14,053 nt of DNA from Pseudomonadota bacterium (lineage in GTDB: Bacteria; Desulfobacterota; JADFVX01): NCBI GenBank assembly GCA_015222555.1, contig JADFVM010000048.1:1-14053 (forward strand), written 5' to 3'. The notes beneath the pieces were generated by a model. It did no database searches. It saw only the letters and a program-made list of their open reading frames with translations, and was not told the DNA's origin. Within the stretch, counting starts at the first letter, position 1. Every line of letters starts with the position of its first letter. This document shows, piece after piece, positions 13,985 through 14,053 of the stretch. Made by a program: the position numbers and the translations under genes.

Positions 13985-14053
13985 CTGTCATGCTGAGCCC
14001 GTCGAAGCATCCAGCAGTCTTGGGCAATAAGCTGTTAACTGGAAGAAAGTTGA
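13985..14053. repeat. Partial dispersed-repeat-like sequence at window end
   Basis: Starting at CTGTCATGCTGAG, then CCCGTCGAAGCATCCAG, a non-coding stretch runs to the window edge. Its wording resembles dispersed palindromic repeats (the GTCATGCTGAG.. GTCGAAGCA type) that I recall from many bacterial genomes, usually closed by an inverted copy ending in a TGACA-like word. The closing arm would lie outside the window. CCAG at 14010 and CTGG near 14039 form a smaller internal inverted pair. Confidence 0.5.

Overview
The window reads as a chromosomal stretch of a Gram-negative, moderately AT-leaning bacterium. The gene content (a Rho next to a coaE, a LysR regulator of a type I associate with selenium metabolism in Deltaproteobacteria, two signal-peptide-bearing envelope enzymes, an outer-membrane barrel, an Fe-type SOD) would suit a Desulfobacterota/Deltaproteobacteria-like lineage. 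That placement is inference from protein flavour only; no rRNA or other decisive marker is present. I see no tRNA, CRISPR array, transposase or phage gene.

Left part (1-5421, all + strand): a GntR/FCD regulator, then three small proteins (a DUF6812-like protein, a CxxC/CxxC putative zinc-binding protein and an 89-residue conserved-looking protein). They lead into a tightly packed housekeeping run: an RluD-type pseudouridine synthase, the PgeF/YfiH peptidoglycan-editing enzyme, a GAF-GGDEF diguanylate cyclase and dephospho-CoA kinase. The overlaps and short gaps from 1533 to 5421 suggest one operon. Its CoaE has an Asn where the Walker A motif normally has Ser/Thr.

Middle (5422-8552): a 543-base non-coding stretch carries a TTGACA promoter candidate and a composite inverted-repeat element flanked by direct repeats. 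It precedes rho, which stands alone. A secreted dienelactone-hydrolase-family enzyme faces rho on the - strand. A second long non-coding stretch (8062-8552) holds an extended -10 promoter candidate and a nested imperfect palindrome of about 117 bases. Both non-coding stretches contain nearly the same palindrome, AAAGGTTAAACCTTT or a close variant.

Right part (8553-14053): a two-gene unit pairs a four-helix DUF2231-like membrane protein, carrying an extra soluble N-terminal domain, with a LysR regulator. A second two-gene unit pairs an outer-membrane porin (LbtU-like) with a periplasmic transglutaminase-like cysteine enzyme and is closed by a strong intrinsic terminator. An Fe-superoxide dismutase follows as a single-gene unit with its own promoter and terminator. 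A YciA-like hotdog acyl-CoA thioesterase lies on the - strand. The window ends inside what looks like another interspersed repeat.

Most of the window is ordinary core genome. The places most worth a second look are the DUF2231 fusion/LysR pair, the porin/transglutaminase pair, the unexplained small-protein trio and the intergenic repeat structures. No clearly new multi-gene system can be demonstrated from sequence reading alone.
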